Assembly: GCA_003833135.1 (NCBI GenBank)
Contig: QZLH01000359.1
Span: 21,369 to 85,368, forward strand
Direction of reading: 5' to 3'
Source of the DNA: Oehlia diaphana
Lineage: Eukaryota > Glomeromycota > Glomeromycetes > Glomerales > Glomeraceae
Length of the DNA: 64,000 nt
The stretch's first letter is position 1. Every line of letters begins with the position of its first letter. Below, piece by piece: positions 26,301 to 37,400 of the stretch. The notes below the pieces were generated by a model that ran no database searches, was not told where the DNA came from, and saw only the letters and a list, made by a program, of their open reading frames with translations. Position numbers and translations under genes: made by a program.

Positions 26301-26864
26301 ATAAATTAATTAATAGTACTGATATATTTATTTTTAAAAAATAATAGTCTAGTGATTTTTGCATCCGCATCAATCTTTAATTTAATATTGGCATTGACGT
26401 TAATAATAAACGAAAACTTTAAGCACGATAAATTTAAGGAATGGTTTAAAAAAAATTCAGTTGTCGCATCAATATTTACACTTTTTTCAGCAACAAATGT
26501 TGAAATTTTAAATATCTTGACCTCAAAAATAGGTGGATTCAAAATGTTTTCAGCAACTTTTAAGAAAAATACAATCTCAACAATATTTTGGCTTAGTGTA
26601 GTTAATTTCATTGTTAAAGATATTCCTCAATTTGGTATTCAGGTAACTTATAATTATTTGCTGTTATTATTTTTATTATCATTATTAAATTTCATAATTA
26701 ATTTAAATTTTATATATATATAGGTTTATTATATAACACATGTTATATCTTATAATGTTATTCCATTCTTAACTCTTGTAACAAGTAGCGCAATGATCGT
26801 TTTAAATGTCATCGGAAAATTATATAATATAATCATAGAATGCCAAAAACGAAGTGATGATTGA
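23326..26864 (+). CDS. large multi-pass membrane protein, ten exons
   Basis: Exons: 23326-23795, 23864-24022, 24086-24831, 24979-25341, 25422-25445, 25523-25864, 25933-26102, 26163-26272, 26348-26642, 26724-26864. All have GT-AG borders, and the frame closes at exactly 940 codons (939 residues). Residues about 9-30 are a signal peptide or signal anchor. About 680 residues of probable ectodomain follow, with many potential N-glycosylation sites (NGT, NISD, NITI, NST) and beta-rich character. A membrane segment lies near 714-732 (LLAAIVVLFIILLVFVW), then an Asn/Glu-rich cytoplasmic loop, then about four further hydrophobic segments to the C-terminus (LVIFASASIFNLILALTLII among them). I recognise no named domain. 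A surface receptor or channel-like role would be guesswork. Its single-copy, intact frame suggests function. Confidence 0.82.
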
Positions 26865-26906
26865 TGATTGATTGATTGATTGATGATGATGATGATGATG
26901 ATGATA
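26862..26906 (+). repeat. TGAT/GAT microsatellite
   Basis: Tandem gatt then gat units directly overlapping and following the stop codon of the preceding gene. The stop (TGA 26862-26864) itself lies in the repeat, so repeat-length change could alter the C-terminus. Confidence 0.85.
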
Positions 26907-27262
26907 AAGAAGGAAATTTCACCACTGAAGCTTAAATTATATTAAAATTATAAAATTATTGTAGATATTGGTTTTTGTTATTTATATTTGTATGATATTT
27001 TTTATTTTTTATATTTGTATAATATTACAATAATCGGGTTGAATCTTGGGGCGTGATGATCATCTGACACGACACAAAAAAATATTTTAATATTTTGGAT
27101 TTTGTAATTGGCTGTTTGGTTCGATTTTAATAAAATCGTTTATAATTTTTATTCGATTCGATTCTCGGTAGTTCTTGAAAGTTTTTACTACTTGTAGAAA
27201 GGATTAAATTACTACATTATATTTGAAAAATTATATGCTCATACTTAAAAGTCACCTCTAAC

Positions 27263-27644
27263 TTATCGCCGTTTTCAGATCCAAATTACTTCACTAAAAA
27301 AACGGATTTTAAAAAATTTTGCGAAACTCAGCGATTTTTCTGAATAATTATATAGAAAAAGGACAATTATTAAAGAAATTGAAGCGAAACTTAAAAAACT
27401 TTAAATACTTACATGAGTTTCCTTATAAGCAAAGATTTAATGTTTACGTAAAAACAATAATTTTTTACAAGGAAACTCACTCAAATATCTCGAATTTTTT
27501 GAGTTTCGCTTTAATTTCCTCAATAGTAACTACCTTTTTTCCACGTAAATATTCAAAAAAATCGCCAAGTTTCGCAAAATTTTGAAAATTGGTTTTTTTT
27601 AATGGGGTGACTTGGATTACACATATTTCTGAAAACGGCGATAA
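27263..27644. mobile_element. long foldback element
   Basis: 382 bp that folds on itself almost end to end. The termini ttatcgccgttttcag and ctgaaaacggcgataa are exact inverse copies. Long inner arms pair imperfectly (attttgcgaaactcagcgat with the segment at about 27562-27590; gaaactcaaaaa words; gagtttcctt with aaggaaactc near the centre). Frames reading through it on both strands are palindrome shadows. Family unknown. Confidence 0.75.
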
Positions 27645-27973
27645 TAATTTTGAAAAATTTCTGTTCAGTTTTAAACCAATTTTTTACAATTTCATAAGTT
27701 TTATTACAAAATATTATATAATATACAAATAAAATAATTAATTTTGTTCGAAGATACAGTAAATTTAAATTTATAAATGAATAAAAAAAAAAATGCAAAT
27801 CACTCATTAATTAATCTTTTTTTTTGAATTACGCAAGAATAATTATAAAAACTAATAAAGTTTAAACAACTCGCACGAAGGATTATAAAACTTGAAAGAA
27901 ATGTTTATTGTCAAGTATTTTAATTTTTTCAATAAATAAATATGGAAATAAATAAATATTTGCCGTACATTGT

Positions 27974-28846
27974 CTAAAACCAAGCTCCGCAATTACCATC
28001 AGGAATCTCATCTCTTTTCAGCATAGAATCTCTTTTCAGCATAGAACCATCCTTACAATGACTCGTTGAATTTGATTTATTAACAACAAATTTTCCTACA
28101 TCAGGTTGTGGATGTGGCACATTATCTGGTGGTGGTATTGATGGAGGTTGTGGAGCTGGAGCTGGTGCTGGTGCTTTAGGTGGAGGTGGAGATGGAGGTC
28201 CTTCTTTTGGCGCTTCTTTTGGTGGGGGAGGAGGAGCTGGTGCTGGTACTGGTGCTTTAGGTGGAGGTGGAGATCCTTCTTTTGGCGCTTCTTTTGGTGG
28301 GGGAGGAGGAGCTGGAGCTGGTACTGGTGCTTTAGGTGGAGGTGGAGGTGGAGGTGGGGGAGGAGCTGAAGTTGGAGTTGGAGCTGAAGTTGGAGTTGGA
28401 GCTGGTGCTTTTGGTTCTGGTGCTTTTGGTTCTGGTGCTTTTGGTTCTGGTGCTTTTGGTTCTGGTGCTTTTGGTTCTGGTACTTTTGGTTCTGGTACTT
28501 TTGGTTCTGGGTCTTTTGGTTCTGGTACTTTTGGTTCTGGGTCTTTTGGTTCTGGTGCTTTTGGTTCTGGTGCTTTTGGTTCTGGTTCTTTAGGTGGTTC
28601 TTTAGGCGGTTCTTTTGGCGCTTTTTTTCCTTTTCCCGGTCCTTTCGCATCATCATCATCATCTGGTTCTTTTGTACCTCCCGGATCTTTTCCGTCACCT
28701 GGTTCTGGTCCTTGTCGTTTTTGAAGAGTGTTACCAGCACTTGAATTAATTGATTTGTAAGTTGGAAAGGCAAAATTAACAACAATAAATATTATAATAA
28801 GCGTTATAATTAATATAAGCTTATTTCTAAATACAATGTAAAGCAT
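27974..28846 (-). CDS. proline-rich repeat protein with Kex2 sites (copy A)
   Basis: A single-exon frame of 290 residues from ATG 28846. Residues 1-9 are basic, 10-28 a hydrophobic membrane or signal segment, and Lys-Arg at 43-44 (LQKR-QGPEPG) is a likely Kex2 cleavage site. A short acidic run (DDDDD) leads into a long tract of PEPKAPEPK repeats, then PPPPPKAPVPAPAP blocks with KEAPKEG spacers. The C-terminus has two closely spaced Lys-Arg sites (271-272 and 277-278) and ends with a 12-residue Cys-containing peptide (DEIPDGNCGAWF). A secreted or wall-associated rod-like protein is inferred. It is a tandem paralog of the gene at 32968-34173; the first 48 residues align without gaps. Other frames over the repeat are periodicity shadows. 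Confidence 0.78.
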   Translation of the reverse strand: MLYIVFRNKLILIITLIIIFIVVNFAFPTYKSINSSAGNTLQKRQGPEPGDGKDPGGTKEPDDDDDAKGPGKGKKAPKEPPKEPPKEPEPKAPEPKAPEPKDPEPKVPEPKDPEPKVPEPKVPEPKAPEPKAPEPKAPEPKAPEPKAPAPTPTSAPTPTSAPPPPPPPPPPKAPVPAPAPPPPPKEAPKEGSPPPPKAPVPAPAPPPPPKEAPKEGPPSPPPPKAPAPAPAPQPPSIPPPDNVPHPQPDVGKFVVNKSNSTSHCKDGSMLKRDSMLKRDEIPDGNCGAWF

Positions 28847-31800
28847 ATTGAATATTTTAATTTGTTAACAGCTTAACAAAAGAATATTATATAGGTAAAA
28901 TTTCAGCTCATTAAAAAAAAAAGTGAGTTTTTTTTTTCAGAAAAAAGGGGGAAAGGGATTTTTACTTTCTGAAATACGAATACAAAGTTCCATTTTTATA
29001 TTTGTTATATGTGTTAAATAAATAATAATAAAAACAAAAACAAGTAAATGAACTCTTTTTTTTTGTTTTTTGTTTTGTTTACATTACAATGTAAAAAATA
29101 AATAATAAAAAAGAAGAAAATCAATAAATAAAAACAAAATGAAATCTTTTTTTTTGTTATTGTTTCATCATACGATAAATAAGGAAGTCATTTGCATCAT
29201 ACGATTACCTAAAAAGGAATTCGGAAATTTTATCTGAAATTACGAAATAGGTCTAATCATTCTAACTGATACTGTATGATTACGGAAATAATCGGTTGAT
29301 AAGAATTTTTTGATTATTTCATAAAATAGATGATAATTTAAAAAATTTGTAATTGCCACAATAATTATAGTATAAGCAATATATGAACGAGTCTTGATTA
29401 GTATGATATGCAAAAAAAAAGAAAAGAACGGCGATCTAAAATTAAGAACAAGAGCAATAATAAGAGATTTTTTACCTCAAAAGATGTAATGCGATATTTA
29501 AATTGATTATCTAGTATTATGTAATTGTTAAATGAGTCATAAGTTTTAAAAATTGTAGGCTAAACTTAAAAGTATTAATATCTTTAATGGAAACTAATTT
29601 ATAAGCTCTGAAAAAAAAATCTAAATATATTTATAAATGGCACTCATTGAAATTTTTCTAGATGTTCATTAGTTCCAAAATGTATTTATTGTTTGAATAT
29701 TCGTTACGAAATAATTTTTTATTATTTAGTTTTTATTTATTAAATAAAATTTATAAAATAATCAATAATTTCATCTTTAACTACTTAATTCATATAAGAA
29801 AATCTTGAAGAGTCAATTTCTTTTATCTGTCAGTGATATTAACTCATTTTTATATTTACCGCTAAGGCGATGGTTCGTTGGTTCGAGCATTAGTTGGTAT
29901 ATATCATGTGATCTACGAATATATACATTCGTTGCACGAAGTTATTATCAAGATAGATTTGGTTTAGAAATAAGAACACTAAGATGAAGTTATCGATTGG
30001 TTCGAGAAAAAACTTAATAGATTTTAATGTAAATATGACACCTGTAAGAGAATTACATTTTACATATTATGTGATGCTTCTAATGTTTTATTTTTTCTCA
30101 ATAATTTTAATTTGGCCGAATTTTGGATGAGAATACAAAGATCGACACATTATAATTTTACGTTGGATAAGTTCCACGATTTTTAATAAATATTTATAAT
30201 TAGGATTGCAGACATTGAACATGAAATGATATGTTATAAGCGTACCGGTAACACTGGCGTAACTCAAAATTCACATTATGTGTTATCCTTGACATGCTAT
30301 AAATGAGAAGCAAGCCTGAGTAATCCAAATTATTAATTATAACTTCCCAAACATTTTCTCATTAACATCATCCTAAGAAGAAAAAATTTTGTTTATTATG
30401 TTATATGGCTTATTTTCTAATGATCGAAATTTTCATATACGTATGTATATCATAGTATCATTTCGTTGATAATTGCGTTGCCCTGTCGAGAAAAAAAACT
30501 TTATTGGTAGATATAATGATACTAAACAAAGTAAGGTATATCGACGTAAATATAATAAAAAATATTATTATTAGGACTGTAAAAAAATTTATAGCGTTTT
30601 GAAAATTTTAAATCAAATAGTCAACATTAATAGAAAATTATATCAACCTTTTATCGACAGAGGTTAGTTGGGTATCAAATAGTACCTGAGAATTCATCGA
30701 GTTTATTTCTCGATGAAATTAGATAGCAAATAACATAACTGATAACTGGACATATTTACTTAAAATTAAAGGTAGTATTTTTATCAGCCTTCGTCAAGAC
30801 CAATCAACAATAGAATGTAGGAGAAGCAATGTGATCTATAACATGCTTTGCTTAATGTAGTTTTCGCATTTTATCTATCCTATCGACGCCACGAAAAGTA
30901 TATATTAACATACAGTATGGTGCTGCTTTATTATCCGGCCATCATTTTTAAAAAAAAATTCTAATTTGCGAAAAGTCCGTGTAAAATACTAATCTCTTCA
31001 TAAAATTATTTTTAATTATAACATAACAAATCATTATATAAATATGTACAAATTCAAAGATTCAATGACTTAAAAGACTCACAATAATACGAACTGAAGG
31101 CTGGAACTAAATGTGCCAATCCAATTTTTTAATACATAGAGCATCAGTTAGGCGAAATTCTTCTATTATTATATAAAATATTTGTCAAATTAAAAGCAGG
31201 TATTGTCGCAATTTCTTTTTCTTTCTCTTTTTTTTGTTAGTAACGCATTGCTTTATTGGCTTAATATATACAATCAAGTAAAACGTATTACGATACTATC
31301 AATAGAAATACATAGCACTAAATAAATTATTCTCTATAACTCTATCTCTACGGACTAACCATGTCATGCATGACTATCGGTATTGTGACTATTGTCGCAA
31401 TTTCAAACACCAAATAGTAGTTTAAAGAAAGATAAATGACCAGCCTTAATAATTGAATTTAATGTTAACTTTGTAGCAAAATCTGGAAGGCCAGATTTTG
31501 TACTACAGTATATACTGTATACACGATCATACTAAATTTGCTCGTCCATATATAATCCAATATATTTCTTTTGATAAAAAGAAGTCTCGTCTTTAGTTTC
31601 ATAGAAAAGAATTTAATTACATCAAAAGTGTTGAAACCGGAAAATTCACTGTTTATTATAAAATAATTTAGGAATATGATCATTTAAAAACACCAAAGTT
31701 TTTTTTAAAAAAAAAGTCGATACGAGTCGATTTAGAATGTCGTCCATTAATAACTCTTTATCATAAAATACATATAATTGATATAAAGAAACACTGAATT

Positions 31801-32967
31801 TAATAGTTTATGTGAATCAGTTTAGATTAAGCTTAAGACTATATTAAATGAATTATTACTGTTTGATTAAATTTCAGACATACAGTATTTCGATAACAAC
31901 AAATATTACCTATCAAGCTATCATTACTATCATTAGTTAAATGGGGACTAACTAGAGTTACTAGGCTAACTAAGCTTCTTTGTCTGTTTTGTTTTTTTTT
32001 TAATTTTTTTTTAAAAAAAAAATTTTCCTTTATTTATATAATTTACTATAATGTAAATATGAATTTTCAGATTGCCATATTATTAATAACGGGATGATAT
32101 GACAGTAATAAGCTAATTGTATTAAAATTCTTTATTTCCTAAAAGCAATTTAGGGATGTACAATGGGTCAATTGAGGAATTGTTAAAATTTGATGGTTGT
32201 GGAGTAGGGTGATAAGAGTCCAATATGGAAACATTATCTATTTTATGATTGTCAAAGGGGAATCGTGATTGTTGTATAAATGGTACGTAAAGTAATAAGG
32301 TTTTGAACTGGAAAATTATGATGTTTTGATTTGATAATAGTAAAATTATGCGGTTTGCATTGTTGAAAAATAAATAGATTATTGGTGTTAGATAAAACCA
32401 TTGAAGATCTCTGTAATATCGAGACTAAAGAGTAATCCTTGCATAGAATTAGAATAGGTGTTCGTTTTTCGAGGTGTTGAATTTGATTGTTCCAAAGGCT
32501 ATTCATATGGAATATAATGCATTCTTTATGTGATACTAATGAAAAATAACTTGTTCTATAGTTTTACCATATATAGGTTGATTAGTGACAATCTCAGAAA
32601 AAATCCATATGGAAATCCGCATTGAATATTGTGAAAATATGTGGAAATCCAAATACCTGTGACAATATACGTGGTATTTTTGGCGTAGATCCACAAATTT
32701 GAAACTCTATTACCTATATAGTTAGCCAATAAAAAGACTTGATAAGAATGAATGATTACAAAAGTGCTTATAATATATATAAAACAAAATGAGTGAATAT
32801 ACAGTATGTCTGATATCTCTTTAAAACAAAGTTTCTCAATTTATATACATTATCCCTCAATCGTAAAATTTTTGAATGATTCATGTACTAAATTTTTCTA
32901 AAGTTTTCATGTGCTTTCATTTGGCAGTGACATTGTTACCTGCTGAATGGCTCCTTTAAAAGTTAAG
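28847..32967. other. gene-free interval with duplicated upstream region
   Basis: The first approximately 900-1000 bases share an ordered series of words with the region upstream of copy B (34174-35150): ctaaaaaggaattcgg (29210 and 34558), gataagaattttttgatta (29298 and 34638), attaagaaca (29441 and 34758), ctacttaattcat (29781 and 35151). This marks a segmental duplication that includes the promoter side. The remainder (29.8-32.9 kb) shows no supportable gene; the open frames at 29805, 31465 and 32252 have no family or splice support. Confidence 0.55.
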
Positions 32968-34173
32968 CTAATCTCTCCAAATTAATTCAACGGACACGTG
33001 ATATCTGCTGCAGCCGCAGTACATAACTTCTTGTGGTGGTGCATCAAATGCTTCATCTTGCGCTGGTGTAACTTTTGACTGTGGTGGTACTGATGGTACT
33101 GGTGCTGGTGCCGGTGATTCGGGTGCTTTAGATAGTGGAGGCGGAGGCGGTTCCTTTGGTTCCTGTGGTGGTTCTTTAGGTGGAGGTTCTTTGAGTGGTT
33201 CTTTTGGTGCTTTTGGTGGAGGTGGAGGTGCTTTTTTTGGTGGTTCTTTTGGCGGTTCTTCTGGTGCAGGTGGAGGTGGAGGTGGAGGTGGTTCAATTGG
33301 TGGTTCTTCTGGTGCAGGTGCTGGAGGTGCAGGTGCAGCAGGTGGAGGTGGAGGTGCAGGTGCAGGTGCAGGTGGAGGTGGAGGTGGAGGTGGATCAATT
33401 GGTGGGTTTTCTGGTATAGGTGGAGGTGGAGGTGGAGGTGGAGGTGAATCAATTGGTGGTTTTTCTGGTATAGGTGGAGGTGGAGGTGGAGGTGGATCAA
33501 TTGGTGGTTTTTCTGGTATAGGTGGAGGTGCAGGTGCAGGTGGAGGTGGAGGTGGAGGTGGATCAATTGGTGGTTTTTCTGGTATAGGTGGAGGTGGAGG
33601 TGGAGGTGGATCAATTGGTGGTTTTTCTGGTGGAGGAGGCGGAGGTTCTGGTACTTTTGGTGGTTCTTTTGGTGGTGGTTTTTTTGGCGGAGGTGCTTTT
33701 GGTGGAGGCGGAGGTTCTGGTGCTTTTGGTGGTTCTTTTGGTGGAGGTGGAGGTGCTTTTTTTGGTGGTTCTTTTGGGGGAGGTGCTTTTGGAGGTGCTT
33801 TTGGCGGAGGTGGAGGTGCTTTTTTTGGTGGTTCTTTTGGCGGGGGTGCTTTTGGCGGAGGTGGAGGTGCTTTTTTTGGTGGTTCTTTTGGCGGGGGTGC
33901 TTTTGGAGGTGCTTTTGGCGGAGGGGAAGGTGCTTTTTTTGGTGGTTCTTTTGGCGGGGGTGCTTTTGGAGGTGCTTTTGGCGGTGGTGGCTCTTTAGCT
34001 GGTCCTTTTGCACCACCTGGCCCCTTTGCACCTGGTCCTTGTCGTTTTTGAAGAGAATTATTACTAATTGAATTAATTGTATTGTAAGTTGGGAAAGTAA
34101 AATAGATGGTAAAAAATATTATAACAAACGCTATAATGAATATAAGTTTATTTCTAAATAAAGCGTAAACCAT
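32968..34173 (-). CDS. proline-rich repeat protein with Kex2 site (copy B)
   Basis: A single-exon frame of 401 residues from ATG 34173. The N-terminus matches copy A residue for residue in layout: basic start, hydrophobic segment (10-28), FPTY, and a Lys-Arg at 43-44 (LQKR-QGPG). The body is almost wholly proline, lysine, alanine and glutamate, in APPKAPPPKEPPKKAPPPPP and IPEKPPIDPPPPPPPP blocks. The C-terminal approximately 45 residues are not repetitive and carry two close Cys (CGC), unlike copy A's Lys-Arg-bounded tail. A secreted or cell-wall structural role is inferred. The repeat region forces long Gly-rich and Leu/His-rich frames in other frames and strands, which are not genes. Confidence 0.75.
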   Translation of the reverse strand: MVYALFRNKLIFIIAFVIIFFTIYFTFPTYNTINSISNNSLQKRQGPGAKGPGGAKGPAKEPPPPKAPPKAPPPKEPPKKAPSPPPKAPPKAPPPKEPPKKAPPPPPKAPPPKEPPKKAPPPPPKAPPKAPPPKEPPKKAPPPPPKEPPKAPEPPPPPKAPPPKKPPPKEPPKVPEPPPPPPEKPPIDPPPPPPPPIPEKPPIDPPPPPPPPAPAPPPIPEKPPIDPPPPPPPPIPEKPPIDSPPPPPPPPPIPENPPIDPPPPPPPPAPAPAPPPPPAAPAPPAPAPEEPPIEPPPPPPPPAPEEPPKEPPKKAPPPPPKAPKEPLKEPPPKEPPQEPKEPPPPPLSKAPESPAPAPVPSVPPQSKVTPAQDEAFDAPPQEVMYCGCSRYHVSVELIWRD

Positions 34174-34381
34174 AATAATGTATATTTAATTATTTAACTC
34201 CTAATAAAAATATTTTTTTTTTTTTTTAGTTTATTGATAAGATTAAAGCTTATGAAAAAAAAGTTTTGTTTTAAAAAAATTACTTGCTGAAATGTGATAT
34301 TTTTATACATTAAATGAATTTCTCTTTTTTGTTTATTCATTTACATTTCTTCTTTTGTAGATTAAAAAAAAAGTAAATAAA

Positions 34382-34511
34382 TACCGTATACATCCGAAAT
34401 TAAGCACCCATTTTGACCGTAATTCAGGCTGGAACAGCATAATGGTGGCCAAAATTTTCGTCATGGTGCTTATTTTCGGGAGGGAGTGCTTAATTTCGGA
34501 TGTATACGGTA
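34382..34511. mobile_element. MITE with 25-bp terminal inverted repeats
   Basis: 130 bp. The ends taccgtatacatccgaaatt (34382 onward) and the matching inverse copy up to 34511 pair over about 25 bp. The interior has ggccaaaattttcgtcatgg, similar to the elements at 104 and 57210. The outer five bases (taccg) are shared with the 57210 family, suggesting one transposase. It sits just upstream of the copy B proline-rich gene. Confidence 0.8.
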
Positions 34512-35580
34512 AATTAATCATTTTTCTTTTTGTTTCTGATTCATAGAATGAAACTCCCTAAAAAGGAATTCGGGAATTTTATTGGAAATTACAAGATGAT
34601 TTTGATATGAATACAGGAAAATTCGGGAATAACTGATAAGAATTTTTTGATTAAAAATATATGATATCATACTAATTTATACTTGTAATTGGTTATAATC
34701 ACTACAGTATCAACAATAGATTAATTAGTGATATGAAAAAAAGAGCGGGAATCTAGCATTAAGAACATATAAGAATTAATATCTGCGAATTATTGAAAAT
34801 ATACGGTATATATATATAGATATAAATTTTTAAAAAAGGTTATAACATTGTAAATTCAAAAACCACAAAACGAAATAAACTTAAAGTTAATTGAAATTTT
34901 TCGGATAATTTTTTTTTTTTTCATTTTGATTTGTGAACGCCGAAAAAGGTTTTCCATTTCCATTCAAATATATAAACAAATCGTATCCATTGAAATTGAA
35001 ATTGTTCTAGATATTTATGAGTTCTAAATTGTTGAATCTTATTTGTTAATAACATTATGAAATAATTTTTCTTTACAGTACTTATTAGTTATTAATGTTT
35101 AATAAAATTTTTAAGAAATTCGATCATTTCATCTCAAGGAAATGTTCGGGCTACTTAATTCATGCTATGGACACTTAATTTATTTTTAGGGATGATTGAA
35201 AACAGCTGAGGTAGTGATAGAAACATTTGTAGTATCTTTATATAATGTGATTAAGCGAGTTTAATAATATAAATTGTCAATTAAGTAAACATATAAATAA
35301 ATCAAATTTGCTTAGTTAAATAGTCTATAGAACTATTTTTCTATATAATAGGTGTCAATAAATCGTTAAGACTGAGATAGATCATGTATTAATAAATTTA
35401 TTATCATAACCATATTTTTATTATTTTGTATGATAATTTTGTCTTTGAAATTTACAATAAAATTATAAGTGATTTGTTTCAGGTGAGTTGCAAACACCAA
35501 ACTCTAAAAAAACTATATTGGCGCTTAATAATCCTATGTAAAATGTGTGCGGTGAGATGGAATGGCAAGCCGCAAGCGCT

Positions 35581-36148
35581 ATATACACAGTGAAATTCGA
35601 ATATAACGGAACCCCAATAAACCGGAACTGGCCTTATACCGGAACTTTTATCCGGAACCAAATCACAAATATTAAAATAAGTTTGATATAACGGAATTTA
35701 TTAGTAAAATCTCGATAATAGCCATAACGGAACAAATAACAGAACGGTTATAATAAAAATGTTTCGATATACTGGAACACGTGACGATTCACAATTTTAT
35801 ACCAATAAAATTACAGTATTTTCACGTGATACAGATAATCTCTTTTTTTTGAGCAACAAGATAATTTTTTTTTTATAAAAAAAATTATTTCGGATAGTAA
35901 GAAAAAGCAAAATTATTTTAAGTTTTGGTAATTCAGTGTATAAAATTTCTCAAATAATGGTTTAAATAAAAATAAACCAAATTTTCAATGTTCGTCGCAC
36001 ATGTCACACAAATAAATAACGGAATTTCATGTGATTTATATGTAAAATTCGGTATTATCGAAATTTTTTGATATATCAGAAGTCTCGATATACCAGATAT
36101 TTTTACTGGAACGGATGGTTCCGTTATATCGAATTTCACTGTGTATAT
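35581..36148. mobile_element. Tc1/mariner-pogo-like non-autonomous element
   Basis: 568 bp. Terminal inverted repeats of about 31 bp (left atatacacagtgaaattcga, right end the inverse, one-base indel) that read CAGTGAAATTCGATATAACGGAACC from the tip. This is the pogo/Tigger style, with flanking TATA compatible with TA target duplication. The interior repeats the ataacgga/ccggaac words in both orientations and contains two cacgtga motifs. No transposase frame is present. Confidence 0.75.
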
Positions 36149-36532
36149 CGTTTTACTTTACTATTTTAAATTCTTTATGTATCTTATTCGACTGAAAAAT
36201 TAATTTAAAGTTCTTGCTTATATCGGGCAATATATCAATGCTTTATTATTTATTATCATGCAATAAATCATTGCTGCAACACATAAAAATTTTTAATATA
36301 TCATCTTCTAACTACTGGCTACTGAGGATGTGGCCCGATTCCAACACTTTTTTTACAAATTGCCCTAATTTTACTTCGAACATCTTGATTTTGTAAAATA
36401 ATCAGACTATAGGAACAACGCTCAATAAAGTATAGCTATTACATTATAATTACTCGCCTAGTTATTTAATATAAACCTCAAGTTTCAATGCATGTCTTAA
36501 TGTCATTCTGAATTCCTTGAACTTTTGTCTTG
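36149..36532. other. gene-free interval
   Basis: I see no gene or clear repeat here. The 60-codon frame at 36214-36396 has no support. Confidence 0.5.
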
Positions 36533-36742
36533 TTAACTTGAGAAATAAATGACCGGTGATTTTGCCTTATAAAAATAGATATCGTCAAGATCTAAACCTT
36601 TAATCTTCCACCTCTCTGCGAAAAATTTGTAAGTCTTTCCGTTTCTCATCCTGCCTTTTAGAGGTGGTGGTGGGACATCCTTCGGTTGTTGTTGTGGCGA
36701 AAGAAATCTTGACTTTCCTAAACACAAAGTTCTAGCTCTCAT
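36533..36742 (-). pseudogene. short hypothetical frame, possibly a gene fragment
   Basis: 69 codons from ATG 36742, in DNA of higher GC than the surroundings. The sequence is protein-like (RFLSPQQQPKDVPPPPLKGR, then a Lys/Trp/Asp-rich end) but belongs to no family I recognise. The higher-GC patch continues to about 37000 with no long frame. Likely a fragment of a decayed gene or element. Confidence 0.3.
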
Positions 36743-37229
36743 GAAAGTATAGCTTCTGGCATGTACAGGAATGTTGGCTGAACTTCAAACGAGTTGGTAG
36801 TTGCTACACGCTTTATAACTTGCTGAAATAGATTAGCGTTATCGTATGATGCCAAGAGAGCTGTGAAAACACATGAATACGAAATTTTCATACCACTTCA
36901 CATGATGAACTTCCTGGTAAGACGTCAAGTTAAACCAACGCCTAGCGTACTCAAAATCGCAAAGTCCTTAGCCCTTCATAACAAGTGGTTTTAACATTAT
37001 TATTTTGCTTACGAAGTAGGTCTTGTAACGCAATTAGACATACTACCTTCACATTTTATTCACACATTTGTTAGGGAAAAAGATAGTGGTAGCGTTTTGA
37101 TATTTTCTTTTAGTATGTGAAAAAATTTAATGTCGCACAGACTGTCATGTGATCTCTTTATTTTATCACGGCGGAAATTCACTATGTGAATATATAACCA
37201 AACATTTTCTGTATCGGTCCAGATATTTT

Positions 37230-37400
37230 TGTCTAAACCAAGGTATTTTAGATTAGAACATTTAGATTAGAACGTGAATGAGCAATTTCTATGATAGTTA
37301 AATTGCTTATCGAAGTCAATATGTTTAGATTAGGACATGCAATACCCGAATGACCAACATATCTACAGCTATATACTGTAAATAGTTCTTTGCATCACCT
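37230..37400 (-). pseudogene. leucine-rich-repeat relic (F-box/LRR type)
   Basis: On the minus strand, short stretches read as the LRR spacing typical of fungal F-box/LRR proteins (CPNLNILTSISNLTIIEIAH, then RSNLNVL), interrupted by stops. There is no F-box or intact frame. A remnant of a member of the same broad family as the gene at 50414 is inferred; confidence is low because only about 45 codons are legible. Confidence 0.35.

Noticed and set aside
28096..28785. Alternative frames over the copy A repeat
   Set aside because: Same periodicity effect; no start, domain or paralog support.
29870..29905. tRNA-like ggttcgagc following a cgctaaggcgatgg stretch
   Set aside because: No acceptor stem, D-arm or anticodon arm can be formed around it.
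33191..34051. Long Gly-rich frame on the plus strand (286 codons) and Leu/Val or His/Gln frames in other registers
   Set aside because: They are forced by the triplet-periodic proline-rich gene on the other strand; only the minus-strand frame has a signal segment, a Kex2 site and a non-repetitive end shared with a paralog.
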